Below are positions 44,102 to 52,814 of a DNA stretch of 64,000 nucleotides, piece after piece. Position 1 is the first letter of the stretch. Each line of letters starts with the position of its first letter. This stretch comes from CAZLQF01 sp964561545 (lineage in GTDB: Bacteria; Bacteroidota; Bacteroidia; CAILMK01; CAYYUA01), in assembly GCA_964561545.1 (NCBI GenBank), contig CAZLQF010000002.1, positions 62,001 to 126,000 on the forward strand, in the 5' to 3' direction. The position numbers were made by a program, and so were the translations under genes. Below the pieces are notes generated by a model. That model had not been told where the DNA came from and made no database searches. It saw nothing but the letters and a program-made list of their open reading frames with translations.

Positions 44102-45358
44102 CTAACGATCCATGAGGATGATTTTCTTCATGTTAAATGTATCCGCTACTTGGACCCGTAAAAAATAAATACCAATGGGCATTTTTTTTAAATTCAGGCG
44201 CCTCTCATCATAAGGCTGAAAAGAAATTTCTTTCACCATTTGCCCATTGCTATTGAACACCTCTACGCTTTGAATTTTTTTAGGGCTTAAGTGGATTTCG
44301 CCAGATGTCGGATTTGGAGACACTTTTATTCCTGATGATGCTTTTGGTTCCGGGGTAATGTTAGTGGTTGTATCACATTTAAACACGCCTGCCAATGCTT
44401 GATACATTTTATGCCAACCAGTCGTATCATCCCTTAATTTGGATTTTTCTTGTTCAATATGGATGAACCTTCCTTCACTTGAAGAAGCACCTTGCTTACA
44501 AGGATTATTACTACCATTAATCAGCCTGCCTTGAACATTGGTAAACCCAATAAGGCGGTCCCATGAAGTATCCTGGTGAGCCACTTTAAAGGTTAAAGAT
44601 GTATCAATTTGCCCAAGCTCATTTTTGATACCTGCTATGGGGTCATTTGAGGGCTCTTCCCGGGTTCCGTTGCTCATAATTACAAATGGATCATCCGGAC
44701 CTTTGGCAAAACCATGTAATTGCACGAACGTAGGATTCGATCCATCATCTTTCAAAATGGAAGTGGTTCGTTGAAATACAGTTTTTTTATAGTGGGCCAT
44801 ATCAGATATCCGGTAACGTTCATCGCTTCCGCCGCACACGCTGGTAGTTCCTGAACATGGGGAGATATCCGAATGATTACAGCGATGCGTACCACTTAAG
44901 AACAGGGCTTTAGCAGAAAGCCTTTTAAAGCAGAAAACACCTTCATCACCTGTATTTAGATCAAATTTCGGATGGACCGATTGGAGTACCAGTTGGTCCC
45001 TGCATGCCTCTGGATTGAATACGTAGATCCCCCAGTGATTTTGGGCAGGAGTCTTTTCCTGCAGTATTTGAAATGTTTCATCCTCAGCCATAGTAGTATC
45101 TGTAAAAATGAGGACTTTATAGTTAATAGAATCAGCACTTGCCCTGGCCTGGGCTAGTTGGTTGTCTGTAATAAAGTTGACGGTCCGCTCCCATATCGCT
45201 AATTCTGAATTGTTGGATTTTTGCAAATCATTACCATCCTTGCCTGGCATATCATCAATAGCTTGCTGCAAGTAATCGTCAAGATTGCCGGTTTGGTTTT
45301 GCCCTGTCACAGCAAAACATAAAATGACCAAACTTAAGGTTAGTAGATGTTTGAGCAT
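44102..45358 (-). CDS. T9SS type A cargo protein, N-terminal domain unrecognised
   Basis: A secreted 418-residue protein. It has a signal peptide (cleavage near VTGQ) and a T9SS type A sorting domain at the C terminus (about 343-418: SPNPTSGEIHLS, VEVFNSNGQMVKEI, PIGIYFLRVQ). The middle 300 residues match no family I can name. They contain four polar motifs that look catalytic or metal-binding: VHPKFDLNTGDEG, LSGTHRCNH, DMAHYKKTVF and VQLHGFAKG. The spread of His and Asp recalls N-formylglutamate amidohydrolase-like enzymes, which is only an idea. Several paired Cys suggest disulfides. It is divergent from the PNGase F-like T9SS gene. Confidence 0.82.
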   Translation of the reverse strand: MLKHLLTLSLVILCFAVTGQNQTGNLDDYLQQAIDDMPGKDGNDLQKSNNSELAIWERTVNFITDNQLAQARASADSINYKVLIFTDTTMAEDETFQILQEKTPAQNHWGIYVFNPEACRDQLVLQSVHPKFDLNTGDEGVFCFKRLSAKALFLSGTHRCNHSDISPCSGTTSVCGGSDERYRISDMAHYKKTVFQRTTSILKDDGSNPTFVQLHGFAKGPDDPFVIMSNGTREEPSNDPIAGIKNELGQIDTSLTFKVAHQDTSWDRLIGFTNVQGRLINGSNNPCKQGASSSEGRFIHIEQEKSKLRDDTTGWHKMYQALAGVFKCDTTTNITPEPKASSGIKVSPNPTSGEIHLSPKKIQSVEVFNSNGQMVKEISFQPYDERRLNLKKMPIGIYFLRVQVADTFNMKKIILMDR

Positions 45359-45525
45359 AAGTATTTGTTTTTAATCAAAATATTTTAGGCGTTGAAAGAT
45401 CTATAAAATTTGAGTAAATAACAAATCAACACTTTTAACCAACCAAAAACAATGACATGGGATTTTTTAATGTATCATGAAGTTAAGCTTTTTAAATGGG
45501 CTTAACGTAATGTTAAGTAATGTTG

Positions 45526-45533
45526 TAGATTTG
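45526..45533 (+). promoter_or_regulatory. Candidate -7 element (TAGATTTG) for the PNGase F-like gene
   Basis: A full TAnnTTTG match, 37 bases before the ATG at 45571. No clear -33 element. Confidence 0.4.
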
Positions 45534-45570
45534 CGGTTAAACATTAGATCTATATAAATATAAAGGTATT

Positions 45571-47877
45571 ATGAATAGTTTGTTACTTAAATGCTTAACA
45601 GGTTTATTCTTCGTAAGTATTTTTTCCATTGGCAACCCCAATTATTCAGTAGCTCAAAAAGAAGAGGATACCACATGGGTTAATGCCCATGACGAAACCC
45701 ATTGGTACACTTATGGCGCTTATGACAGTTGGGCTGAGTTTCCATCTAAAGACAATAGTTATCGCAAGATCATGCTGGAATATACCCTGGGCTGTCCGGG
45801 TACGGATTCAGTGAGTGAATGCAGCCAGTGGGATTATACAACTAAAATAGAAGCCATGCTTCCAACAGGCACATATGACTCCAATGTAGTTCCAGCACCT
45901 AATTTCAGGGTCGATGGCGATACGGTCAGCACCATTTACTACAATACCGATCCTACGTACATCAACGTTTACGATGATGAGAACAACAGCACCGATTCAG
46001 TTAAAGCTGATAGTTTTAAAATAACTTTATTCAACGACTCCCAAAATCCACTTCAGGCAACCGATTCCATGTACGTTTATCCCGGCAATTATTACCGTTA
46101 TGAGTTTAACAGCAACGGAGATACGATCGGTTCTAAAAAAGTTGGTTATGAAAAGGTAAAGAATCTAAGCTTAGATACGGTCTATGAAAAATATGAAGTA
46201 AAAGAGGGCATTGAATTGGCTCGTGCCAGTACACCCTATGCTGGCAATAAGGAACATGGCTGGTACCATACCTGGCGTTATGATGTGACCGAATACGCCC
46301 CTATTTTACATGATTCTGTAGAGATCAGGGCTTTCTACAGAGGACCGAGGAATGGTTTTACGGTATCTGTAGATTTTGCTTTTATTGAAGGAACCCCGCC
46401 AAGGGAGCCAAAACGTGTTATGAACTTGTGGAAAAGTCCGGCTAATGGTTGGATTTACGGAGATTCAGACCAACCCATTTCAGACCATCTAAAAACAAGA
46501 AACATCGACCTTAATCAAGACGAAAAAAATTACATGATACGGGTGGTTCCCAATGGCCACGGTTTCGGCCCGCAAGCCGAAAATTGCGCTGAGTTCTGTC
46601 AAAAAAATTACTACATCGACATTAACAAAACGGAAAGATTCAAGCAACTCATATGGCGTGATGACTGCGGTATGACCCCGATCTACCCGCAAACAGGAAC
46701 TTGGATTTACAGCCGGTCTAATTGGTGCCCGGGCACGCCAGTAACAAGGTTTGACCATGAAGCAACACCCTATATTGACCCGGGTAGTTCATTTACGGTT
46801 GACATGGCTTTTGACCCTTACACGTTCCTGTACGAAAATGCCAACACCACCCCCAAGTGGGTACTGGATGTCCAGCTTATAACTTTTGGAGAAAAGAATT
46901 TTGAAAACGATGCTTCTTTAAATAAGATCATTGCCCCCAATACCAATGAGAACTTTAAGCGGTACAATCCCATCTGTAAAAATCCATTGGTAGTGATCCG
47001 GAACAAGGGTTCCAAACCTTTGACTTCCGTAGATATTGATTACGGAGGCATTAATGCACCTGACACTTTAAAGGGCTCCTATACGTGGGAAGGCAATTTA
47101 GAATTCGGTGAACTTGACACCGTTGCATTGCCAGGTACTGATAAATATGGGGGCCTTTATGTAAATTCAGAAAGGTTCAATGTAGATCTATCCAATCCTA
47201 ATGGAAAAGAAGATGAAAACCCTAACAATGATCACAAAACCGTTAGTTACGAAAAACCACCTGAATTGCCTGAAAAATTCATTTTTGAGATTCAATCCGA
47301 TGCGCCTAAGGAAACTTCATGGAAGATAACCGATAAGTGGGGCAATACCATTCAAACATCCAAACCCTATACAGAAGCTAATAAGCTTTACAGAGATACC
47401 ATATCACTTGAACCTGGTTGTTATGAAATGCTTATTAATGACAGCGAAAATGATGGTGTCAACTTCTTTTGTCAAAGCTCAAATGCATCAAATAGCGGAT
47501 GTGGTACGATTAAACTAAGAAACCACGACAATCAATTCTCTCTGGTTAACCTTCAAGATAATTTTGGGGACCGGTTATCAATACATTTTACAGTAGGCCA
47601 TGTTTTAGATGTTGAAGAATCCAACTTCTCCCCCCATCTTAACGTTTATCCCAATCCTGCCCAATCCAAACTTAATCTGGAGGGTTCTTTTACAAAAGGT
47701 GGTGATTTTGAAGTTGAAGTTACTTCCATTATGGGTCAACAAGTGATGGCCAAAACTTTTGATAATTATAGCAACCAGGAAGTGCAGCTAAACATCGGAG
47801 AGCTTAAGGCAGGAATTTACTTGATAAAAGCCCAAATTGGCGATAAAAAAGTCATCAAAAGGTTTGTAAAACAATAA
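45571..47877 (+). CDS. Secreted PNGase F-related protein with T9SS sorting domain
   Basis: A 768-residue exported protein related to peptide-N4-(N-acetylglucosaminyl)asparagine amidase F, which removes N-glycans. The signal peptide ends near SVAQ. Two jelly-roll-like halves of the PNGase F fold span about 40-450: TLGCPGTDSVSECSQWDY, GPRNGFTVSVDFAFIEG, and GHGFGPQAENCAEFCQKNY with RSNWCPGTPVTRF. Residues about 470-690 are extra beta-rich domains, one with ECD-rich 'ENDGVNFFCQ' turns. The last 75 residues are a T9SS type A domain (LNVYPNPAQSKLNLEG, GIYLIKAQIGDKKVIKRF). Glycosidase activity is not assured, as many relatives are uncharacterised. A terminator follows. Confidence 0.85.
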   Translation: MNSLLLKCLTGLFFVSIFSIGNPNYSVAQKEEDTTWVNAHDETHWYTYGAYDSWAEFPSKDNSYRKIMLEYTLGCPGTDSVSECSQWDYTTKIEAMLPTGTYDSNVVPAPNFRVDGDTVSTIYYNTDPTYINVYDDENNSTDSVKADSFKITLFNDSQNPLQATDSMYVYPGNYYRYEFNSNGDTIGSKKVGYEKVKNLSLDTVYEKYEVKEGIELARASTPYAGNKEHGWYHTWRYDVTEYAPILHDSVEIRAFYRGPRNGFTVSVDFAFIEGTPPREPKRVMNLWKSPANGWIYGDSDQPISDHLKTRNIDLNQDEKNYMIRVVPNGHGFGPQAENCAEFCQKNYYIDINKTERFKQLIWRDDCGMTPIYPQTGTWIYSRSNWCPGTPVTRFDHEATPYIDPGSSFTVDMAFDPYTFLYENANTTPKWVLDVQLITFGEKNFENDASLNKIIAPNTNENFKRYNPICKNPLVVIRNKGSKPLTSVDIDYGGINAPDTLKGSYTWEGNLEFGELDTVALPGTDKYGGLYVNSERFNVDLSNPNGKEDENPNNDHKTVSYEKPPELPEKFIFEIQSDAPKETSWKITDKWGNTIQTSKPYTEANKLYRDTISLEPGCYEMLINDSENDGVNFFCQSSNASNSGCGTIKLRNHDNQFSLVNLQDNFGDRLSIHFTVGHVLDVEESNFSPHLNVYPNPAQSKLNLEGSFTKGGDFEVEVTSIMGQQVMAKTFDNYSNQEVQLNIGELKAGIYLIKAQIGDKKVIKRFVKQ

Positions 47878-47897
47878 CTGCTAATCTATCTATAAAT

Positions 47898-47927
47898 AAA
47901 AGGCTGGCACTAAGGGTCAGCCTTTTT
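47898..47927 (+). terminator. Rho-independent terminator after the PNGase F-like gene
   Basis: AAAAGGCTG (47898-47906) pairs with CAGCCTTTT (47918-47926), followed by another T. It lies 20 bases after the stop codon and overlaps the stop of the convergent TIGR01777 gene. Confidence 0.75.
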
Positions 47928-48828
47928 CATGATCAAGCAGCTCATCCAAAGCCTTATCAATGGTAGGAAATTGAAATTGGAACCCTGCTTTCTTGATCTT
48001 TTCAGCCGAAACATTTAAGCTGGATAAGATCACATTGGCCACCTCCCCCTGCATTAATTTAATAGCGAATTTGGGCACCTTGGGCATAAAGAGCGGCTTA
48101 TTAAGTTTTGAAGCAATGGATTTTGTTATCGCTTCATTACTTTTAGGATCCGGAGCTACTGCGTTGTAAACCCCTTCTATATTTTTATTTTTCAAAACAA
48201 ACATGATCATGCTGGTTAGATCATCAATATGGATCCAGGGCATGATTTCCTTGCCGGTGCCAAGCGGTGCGCCCACCCCAAGTTTAATGGGCAGCATCAT
48301 CTGTGGGAGTGCCCCATCTTTGGCATCCATCACAATCCCAAACCTAAGCACAATTTTTGTTGCTTTTAGATCAGATTCAAGCAAGGCATTTTCCCAATCT
48401 TTACAAACTTCCGCCAGGAAATCAGAACCATTTTCTGACTGCTCATCCACCACGCCAGTTACTTGAGAGCCGTAATAGTTAACGCCCGAAGCATTGACAA
48501 AATTTTGCAAATGCTCGTGTTGCTTAAAAGTATCAACCAATAGCTCAGTGCTTTGTAAGCGGCTTTTTTTGATTTCCTTCTTGTAGCTTTCAGTCCAGCG
48601 TTTGGAAAATAAATTGGCGCCAGCCAGGTTAACGATATGGTCAACTTTTTCAAGGGGCTGTTCATCAATCTCGTGCTTGCCCGGATCCCAATAAACATAG
48701 CTTTTTTGGGATCCTCCTGTTTTAGGAGAGCGGGTAAGAATGATGACATGGTAATTATTCTTGATTAAAAGCTCGCTAAGCCTTTGGCCTACCAAACCGC
48801 TGCCGCCTGCTATTACTACATGTTCCAT
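47917..48828 (-). CDS. TIGR01777-family NAD-dependent epimerase/oxidoreductase
   Basis: An extended-SDR-like protein of 303 residues (YfcH/SulA-like group). The dinucleotide-binding motif is IAGGSGLVGQRLSELL at residues 5-20. Family markers are HIVNLAGANLFSKRWTESYK near residues 65-84, NASGVNYYG near 111, MPWIHIDDLTSMI and the C-terminal DUF1731-like stretch near 250-295. Its reaction is unknown. It is monocistronic and convergent with the T9SS gene, sharing the terminator region. Confidence 0.87.
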   Translation of the reverse strand: MEHVVIAGGSGLVGQRLSELLIKNNYHVIILTRSPKTGGSQKSYVYWDPGKHEIDEQPLEKVDHIVNLAGANLFSKRWTESYKKEIKKSRLQSTELLVDTFKQHEHLQNFVNASGVNYYGSQVTGVVDEQSENGSDFLAEVCKDWENALLESDLKATKIVLRFGIVMDAKDGALPQMMLPIKLGVGAPLGTGKEIMPWIHIDDLTSMIMFVLKNKNIEGVYNAVAPDPKSNEAITKSIASKLNKPLFMPKVPKFAIKLMQGEVANVILSSLNVSAEKIKKAGFQFQFPTIDKALDELLDHEKG

Positions 48829-49034
48829 GGGTAACTTATTTAAGATTGGGTTGTCAATATAATAATGTTCGGGTTGATAACCATATAATTTAACACCTTG
48901 GATAAGGCTAAGGTTGGCATTGAATACATTGAAATTGTTTTGAGTTCATGCAATTGTAAATAGATTTCCTGAGCGTACTTACCAAATAACTTTTGTAAGG
49001 CAATAACCTAATTCCTATTAAGATTACCCGCAAC

Positions 49035-49048
49035 AGCAAAGCTTTGCT
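49035..49048. repeat. Perfect 14-bp palindrome upstream of sucC
   Basis: AGCAAAGCTTTGCT is fully self-complementary, about 50 bases before the -33 element of sucC in the gap 48829-49152. It has the form of a dimeric operator, but no regulator is known. The rest of the gap shows only the promoter. Confidence 0.3.
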
Positions 49049-49096
49049 TCAATCTTTTAAGCCGTTCTTAGTTTTCATAGTTAATTGATCATTGAT

Positions 49097-49128
49097 TTTG
49101 TGGGAATGGGTAAAATAAAGTAGTTTTG
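49097..49128 (+). promoter_or_regulatory. Promoter of sucC (TTTG-20-TAGTTTTG)
   Basis: TTTG at 49097-49100 and TAGTTTTG at 49121-49128 with 20 bases between them fit the Bacteroidota -33/-7 pattern. An in-frame TTG at 49126 lies inside the -7 element, which rules it out as start and supports ATG 49153. Confidence 0.7.
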
Positions 49129-49152
49129 AGCTCCATAAAAACTTCCTTCAAT

Positions 49153-50343
49153 ATGAACATACATGAATATCAAGCCAAGGACATTCTAAGCAGCTTCGGA
49201 GTACCTATCCAAAAAGGTATTGTTGCTTCTACGGTAGACGAAGCAGTAAAAGGCGCTGAACAACTTGAAAAAGAAACTGGCACAGACGTTTATGTGGTCA
49301 AAGCCCAGATTCATGCAGGTGGCCGTGGCAAAGGCGGTGGCGTAAAATTGGCCAAATCCAAAGACGAGCTTAAGGAAAAAGCTTCCAACATGTTGGGGAT
49401 GAACCTGGTAACGCCACAAACCGGAGAAGAAGGCAAAGAGGTGCGCCAAGTATATGTTACAGAAGATGCTTATTATCCTGGAGACAGTGAACCGCAGGAG
49501 CTTTACATGAGTGTTTTGCTGGACCGCGCCAATGGTCAGAACATCATCATGTATTCACCTGAAGGTGGTGTGGATATTGAAGAAGTAGCTTCCAAAACAC
49601 CTGATAAAATCTTTAAAGAACCCATTGATCCTGCTATTGGAATTCAACCTTTCCAAGCGCGAAGAATCGCTTTCAATTATGGCCTTAGCGGTAATGCTTT
49701 TAAGCACATGGTTAAATTCGTAATGGCCTTGTACAAGGCTTACGATGGTATTGATGCTTCGCTCTTTGAGGTTAACCCTGTTTTAAAGACTGCGGATAAT
49801 AAAGTTATAGCCGTTGATGCCAAGGTAAACCTGGATGATAATGCCTTATACCGGCATAAGGATTTTGAAGAATTAAGGGATGTTTCTGAAGAAGAGCCCT
49901 TAGAAGTTAAGGCCAAAGAAAACAGCCTCAATTACATCAAACTGGACGGTAATGTTGGCTGCATGGTTAATGGCGCAGGCTTGGCCATGGCCACCATGGA
50001 TATGATCAAACTTTCGGGAGGTGATCCCGCCAATTTTCTGGACGTTGGTGGCGCTGCCAATCCACAAACCGTGGAAGCCGGTTTTAGGATCATCATGGAA
50101 GACCCCAACGTAGAGGCCATTCTTGTTAACATATTTGGCGGTATTGTACGTTGCGATCGAGTAGCCACTGGAATTGTTGAGGCTTGTAAAAACATTGAAA
50201 ATCTGAACATTCCCATCATTGTAAGGTTGCAAGGAACCAATGCAGAAGAGGCTAAAAAGATCATTGATGAAAGCGGGCTTAAGGTTAAATCAGCCGTTCT
50301 TTTGGATGAAGCTGCCAAACTTGTTAAAGAAACGGTCGGATAA
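49153..50343 (+). CDS. sucC: Succinyl-CoA synthetase (ADP-forming) subunit beta
   Basis: The TCA-cycle enzyme's beta subunit, which with SucD interconverts succinyl-CoA and succinate with ATP formation. From ATG 49153 it has 396 residues and the standard start MNIHEYQAKDILSSFGVP. The ATP-grasp domain holds VKAQIHAGGRGKGGGVK near residues 45-61. The C-terminal CoA-ligase domain has GCMVNGAGLAMATMD, FLDVGGAA and NIFGGIVRCD. No sucD is adjacent; in many Bacteroidota the two genes are apart. The next gene is yrdC, 57 bases downstream on the same strand. Confidence 0.95.
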   Translation: MNIHEYQAKDILSSFGVPIQKGIVASTVDEAVKGAEQLEKETGTDVYVVKAQIHAGGRGKGGGVKLAKSKDELKEKASNMLGMNLVTPQTGEEGKEVRQVYVTEDAYYPGDSEPQELYMSVLLDRANGQNIIMYSPEGGVDIEEVASKTPDKIFKEPIDPAIGIQPFQARRIAFNYGLSGNAFKHMVKFVMALYKAYDGIDASLFEVNPVLKTADNKVIAVDAKVNLDDNALYRHKDFEELRDVSEEEPLEVKAKENSLNYIKLDGNVGCMVNGAGLAMATMDMIKLSGGDPANFLDVGGAANPQTVEAGFRIIMEDPNVEAILVNIFGGIVRCDRVATGIVEACKNIENLNIPIIVRLQGTNAEEAKKIIDESGLKVKSAVLLDEAAKLVKETVG

Positions 50344-50400
50344 AAGCTAAAATCTCCAATTTTTCGTTAAATTGAAAAATAATTAAAAAACGAAAAATTT

Positions 50401-51021
50401 ATGTATTTAAAAGTTTATCCGGAGAATCCAGCCCCAAGGCATATTGATCACGTAACGGAAACCATTAAAAATGGTGGAATCGTGATCTATCCAACCGATA
50501 CCGTATATGCGGTAGGTTGTGACCTTTACAATACCAAAGCTATTGAAAACTTATGCAAACTGGTAGGCAAGAAACCTGAGGAAGCTAAGCTTTCAATGAT
50601 TTTTTCTAATTTATCAACCATATCTGATTATACCCTGCCATTTGATAAGAGTGTTTTCAAAGCCATGAAAAAATCCTTTCCAGGTCCTTATACTTTTATC
50701 TTAAACTCGAACAGTAAGGTGCCTAAAATATTTAAAAACAAACGCAAGGAAATAGGCGTCCGCATTCCCAACAACCTTATCCCAACTAAAGTGGTAGAGG
50801 CAATGGGCAATCCGATGATCTCTGCTTCATTGCACGATGACGATGATATCATCCAATACCCCACAGACCCGGAAGAGATTTATGAAAAGTACAAACACGA
50901 TGTAGACTTGGTAGTTCATGGTGGCAATGGAGATAACAGGGTTTCCACCGTTATAGACTGTACCAGCAATGAAATTGAGATCATCCGTGAGGGTAAAGGT
51001 GACCTTGCAACTATAGGATAA
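50401..51021 (+). CDS. L-threonylcarbamoyladenylate synthase (YrdC/Sua5 family)
   Basis: Makes threonylcarbamoyl-AMP from threonine, bicarbonate and ATP for the t6A37 tRNA modification. It has 206 residues, the length of the YrdC-only form. The nucleotide-binding patch is present: GGIVIYPTDTVYAVGCD near residues 25-41, KKPEEAKLSMIF near 58, and FPGPYTFIL near 90, with GVRIPN and STVIDCT later. Members of this subfamily are often annotated only as a translation factor. A strong terminator follows the stop codon. Confidence 0.9.
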   Translation: MYLKVYPENPAPRHIDHVTETIKNGGIVIYPTDTVYAVGCDLYNTKAIENLCKLVGKKPEEAKLSMIFSNLSTISDYTLPFDKSVFKAMKKSFPGPYTFILNSNSKVPKIFKNKRKEIGVRIPNNLIPTKVVEAMGNPMISASLHDDDDIIQYPTDPEEIYEKYKHDVDLVVHGGNGDNRVSTVIDCTSNEIEIIREGKGDLATIG

Positions 51022-51030
51022 AACCCATTC

Positions 51031-51070
51031 AGGGCTTTTGGTTTAAATCCAAAAGCCCTTTCTAATCCCA
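51031..51070 (+). terminator. Rho-independent terminator after the yrdC-type gene
   Basis: AGGGCTTTTGG (51031-51041) pairs with CCAAAAGCCCT (51049-51059) across a seven-base loop, followed by TT and then a run of T at 51071-51077. It is 10 bases after the stop. Confidence 0.9.
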
Positions 51071-51130
51071 TTTTTTTCTTCTACAAAAAAAAATTTTTAA
51101 TTTTCTCCTTTAATTGAAAATTAGTCTAAT

Positions 51131-52192
51131 ATGAATTATTTGTACGTTAAAAAGCCCATTTCGCTTGTGGTCATGGCTATCATGATTCTAAGCATATCAG
51201 GCTGTAAAAAAGACAATCCTGCCTCAAAAAAACCCTCGGCATGCCTCTCAGTAACCAATAACAACCCCGCCCCAGGGGCAAGTATCATTTTTAAAAATTG
51301 CTCTAAAAATGCAGACCACATTGTTGTAAAACTTGGGGATGGCACGTATGCCAGCTCAACCCCTATTAAACACGTGTACGCAGATTCAGGCGTCTATAAA
51401 GCCAAGCTGACCGCTTATTCTGAAGATGAAGAGTTTAAAACCACAAGCTTGCAAACAATATATGTGGGGGTCTCGCCCGAAGATCAAGACGGGAATGGAA
51501 GTGGAAACGGAAATGGTGGCGGAGATGGTGATGGAGATGGTAACGGTGATGGTGATGTCCCAGAGCCATTTGCTTGTTTCAATCCATCGGACACCGTAAT
51601 ACAAATTGGGAAAAGCGTTTCATTTTCGAATTGTTCAGATAAGTCAGATCAGTATGAATGGAATTTTGGTGATGGTTCTACTTCCATAAAAGCCAATCCC
51701 GACCATGTTTATGAAAGTGCAGGAACTTATGAGGTCACCTTAACGGCTTTTTCACCCAACAGGAAGAAACAGGATGACACTACCCTCACCATTAGGGCGA
51801 TTGCCCCAAAGCTTTCCTCTATTGAATTGTTGAATTTTCCTGAACAAAAGCCAAATGGTGAGGATTGGGATGATGGAATTATAGGATTCATTAGTGATCC
51901 GGACATCATTATGCGAATTGCTCAACAAAATGGAGATGTTTTATTTGAAAATGATCCCATTAGTAACTTCAGCCAGGATCAATTACCCCAAACATGGGAG
52001 GTCTCTGAAGAAATAAAAATTAAAAATGATACCTGGATTGTTCAGCTTGTGGATAATGATGATAACTTTAGTGATGGAGGTGGTGAAGAAATAATATATG
52101 AGAACAACATAGTGCCGGCCGAATTGACCCAAAATGGTACCATTAAGCTTGAAACATCATCAACATCCATTAACCTTAATTACGAACAATAA
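51131..52192 (+). CDS. Lipoprotein with two PKD domains joined by a Gly/Asp/Asn linker
   Basis: A surface or periplasmic lipoprotein of 353 residues. The signal peptide ends ILSISGC near residue 25. A PKD-like domain (about 35-112, ACLSVTNNNPAPGASIIF, then HVYADSGVYKAKLTAYS) is followed by a low-complexity linker at residues 121-142. A second PKD domain (about 145-222) shows EWNFGDGST, DHVYESAGTYEVTLTAFS and TLTIRA. The last 130 residues are beta-rich with ends such as WIVQLVDNDDNFSDG, unlike any family I know. There is no T9SS sorting domain. Function is likely adhesive or structural. Confidence 0.8.
   Translation: MNYLYVKKPISLVVMAIMILSISGCKKDNPASKKPSACLSVTNNNPAPGASIIFKNCSKNADHIVVKLGDGTYASSTPIKHVYADSGVYKAKLTAYSEDEEFKTTSLQTIYVGVSPEDQDGNGSGNGNGGGDGDGDGNGDGDVPEPFACFNPSDTVIQIGKSVSFSNCSDKSDQYEWNFGDGSTSIKANPDHVYESAGTYEVTLTAFSPNRKKQDDTTLTIRAIAPKLSSIELLNFPEQKPNGEDWDDGIIGFISDPDIIMRIAQQNGDVLFENDPISNFSQDQLPQTWEVSEEIKIKNDTWIVQLVDNDDNFSDGGGEEIIYENNIVPAELTQNGTIKLETSSTSINLNYEQ
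51491..51556 (+). repeat. In-frame tandem GGN-GAT/AAT repeat encoding the PKD linker
   Basis: Twenty-two codons encode only Gly, Asp, Asn and one Ser. The second half repeats GGAGATGGTGATGG-like units. Such repeats may vary in number by slippage, and DxD-rich Gly linkers can bind calcium. Confidence 0.7.
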
Positions 52193-52250
52193 CGATCTAA
52201 TTAAAGAAACCTTTGGCACTTGTTTTGAGTTATTTGTATAAAATGCTACT

Positions 52251-52808
52251 ATGGGTTACTTATTGGCATTTATATTCTTATTACTGCCATTGGTTCAAAA
52301 AAGCCAGACCAAAGTTGCAGCCCGGATAGAAAATGGTGATACCATTTTGATTGTTAACAAGCCGGAAGTTCGGGTATATGCAAAAATGGGGGAGAATGGC
52401 AAGAAAAGAAGAGCAGCCTATCGAGAATTGGTGCATGACGTAAAAGAGGCTTTGCCCTATGCCAAACTATTTGCTTCCAAAATGCAGGAGATAGAGCGAA
52501 ACCTTGAAAATTTAGAAACCAAGAGCGCCAAAAAAAGCTATTTAAACAAAACAGAAGCCAGATTAAAACAGCAATTGAAAAGCGACCTAAAGGATCTTAC
52601 TTACGATCAGGGCCGCATTTTAATAAAACTCATTAACCGTGAAACCGGTAAAACCTCTTACGATTTGATCAAAAAATACAAAAGTGGCTTCAATGCTTTA
52701 ATGTGGCAATCCTTTGCTGCTGTATTCGGGATGAATTTGAGAAATCAATACAATCCCAAAGAAGAAGAAGCCATCGAAAAGATTCTTCATGCTTTAGGGC
52801 ATGAATGA
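52251..52808 (+). CDS. DUF4294 domain protein, exported
   Basis: A 185-residue protein with an N-terminal hydrophobic segment (MGYLLAFIFLLLPLV) that reads as a signal peptide. The body fits DUF4294: VRVYAKMGENGKKRRAAYREL near residues 42-62, a coiled charged middle (about 75-115), and GRILIKLINRETGKTSYDLI near residues 121-140. It ends in an IEKILHALGHE helix. The family is found in Bacteroidota and its function is unknown. It stands between the PKD lipoprotein and a convergent small charged protein gene, six bases away. Confidence 0.82.
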   Translation: MGYLLAFIFLLLPLVQKSQTKVAARIENGDTILIVNKPEVRVYAKMGENGKKRRAAYRELVHDVKEALPYAKLFASKMQEIERNLENLETKSAKKSYLNKTEARLKQQLKSDLKDLTYDQGRILIKLINRETGKTSYDLIKKYKSGFNALMWQSFAAVFGMNLRNQYNPKEEEAIEKILHALGHE

Positions 52809-52814
52809 TTTTAA

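Noticed and set aside
49126..49152. TTG start for sucC
   Set aside because: The codon lies inside the -7 element, and SucC proteins start at the ATG MNIHEYQ.
51491..51556. Repeat considered as a CRISPR or non-coding tandem array
   Set aside because: The units are codon-sized, in frame and have no spacers; it is a protein linker.
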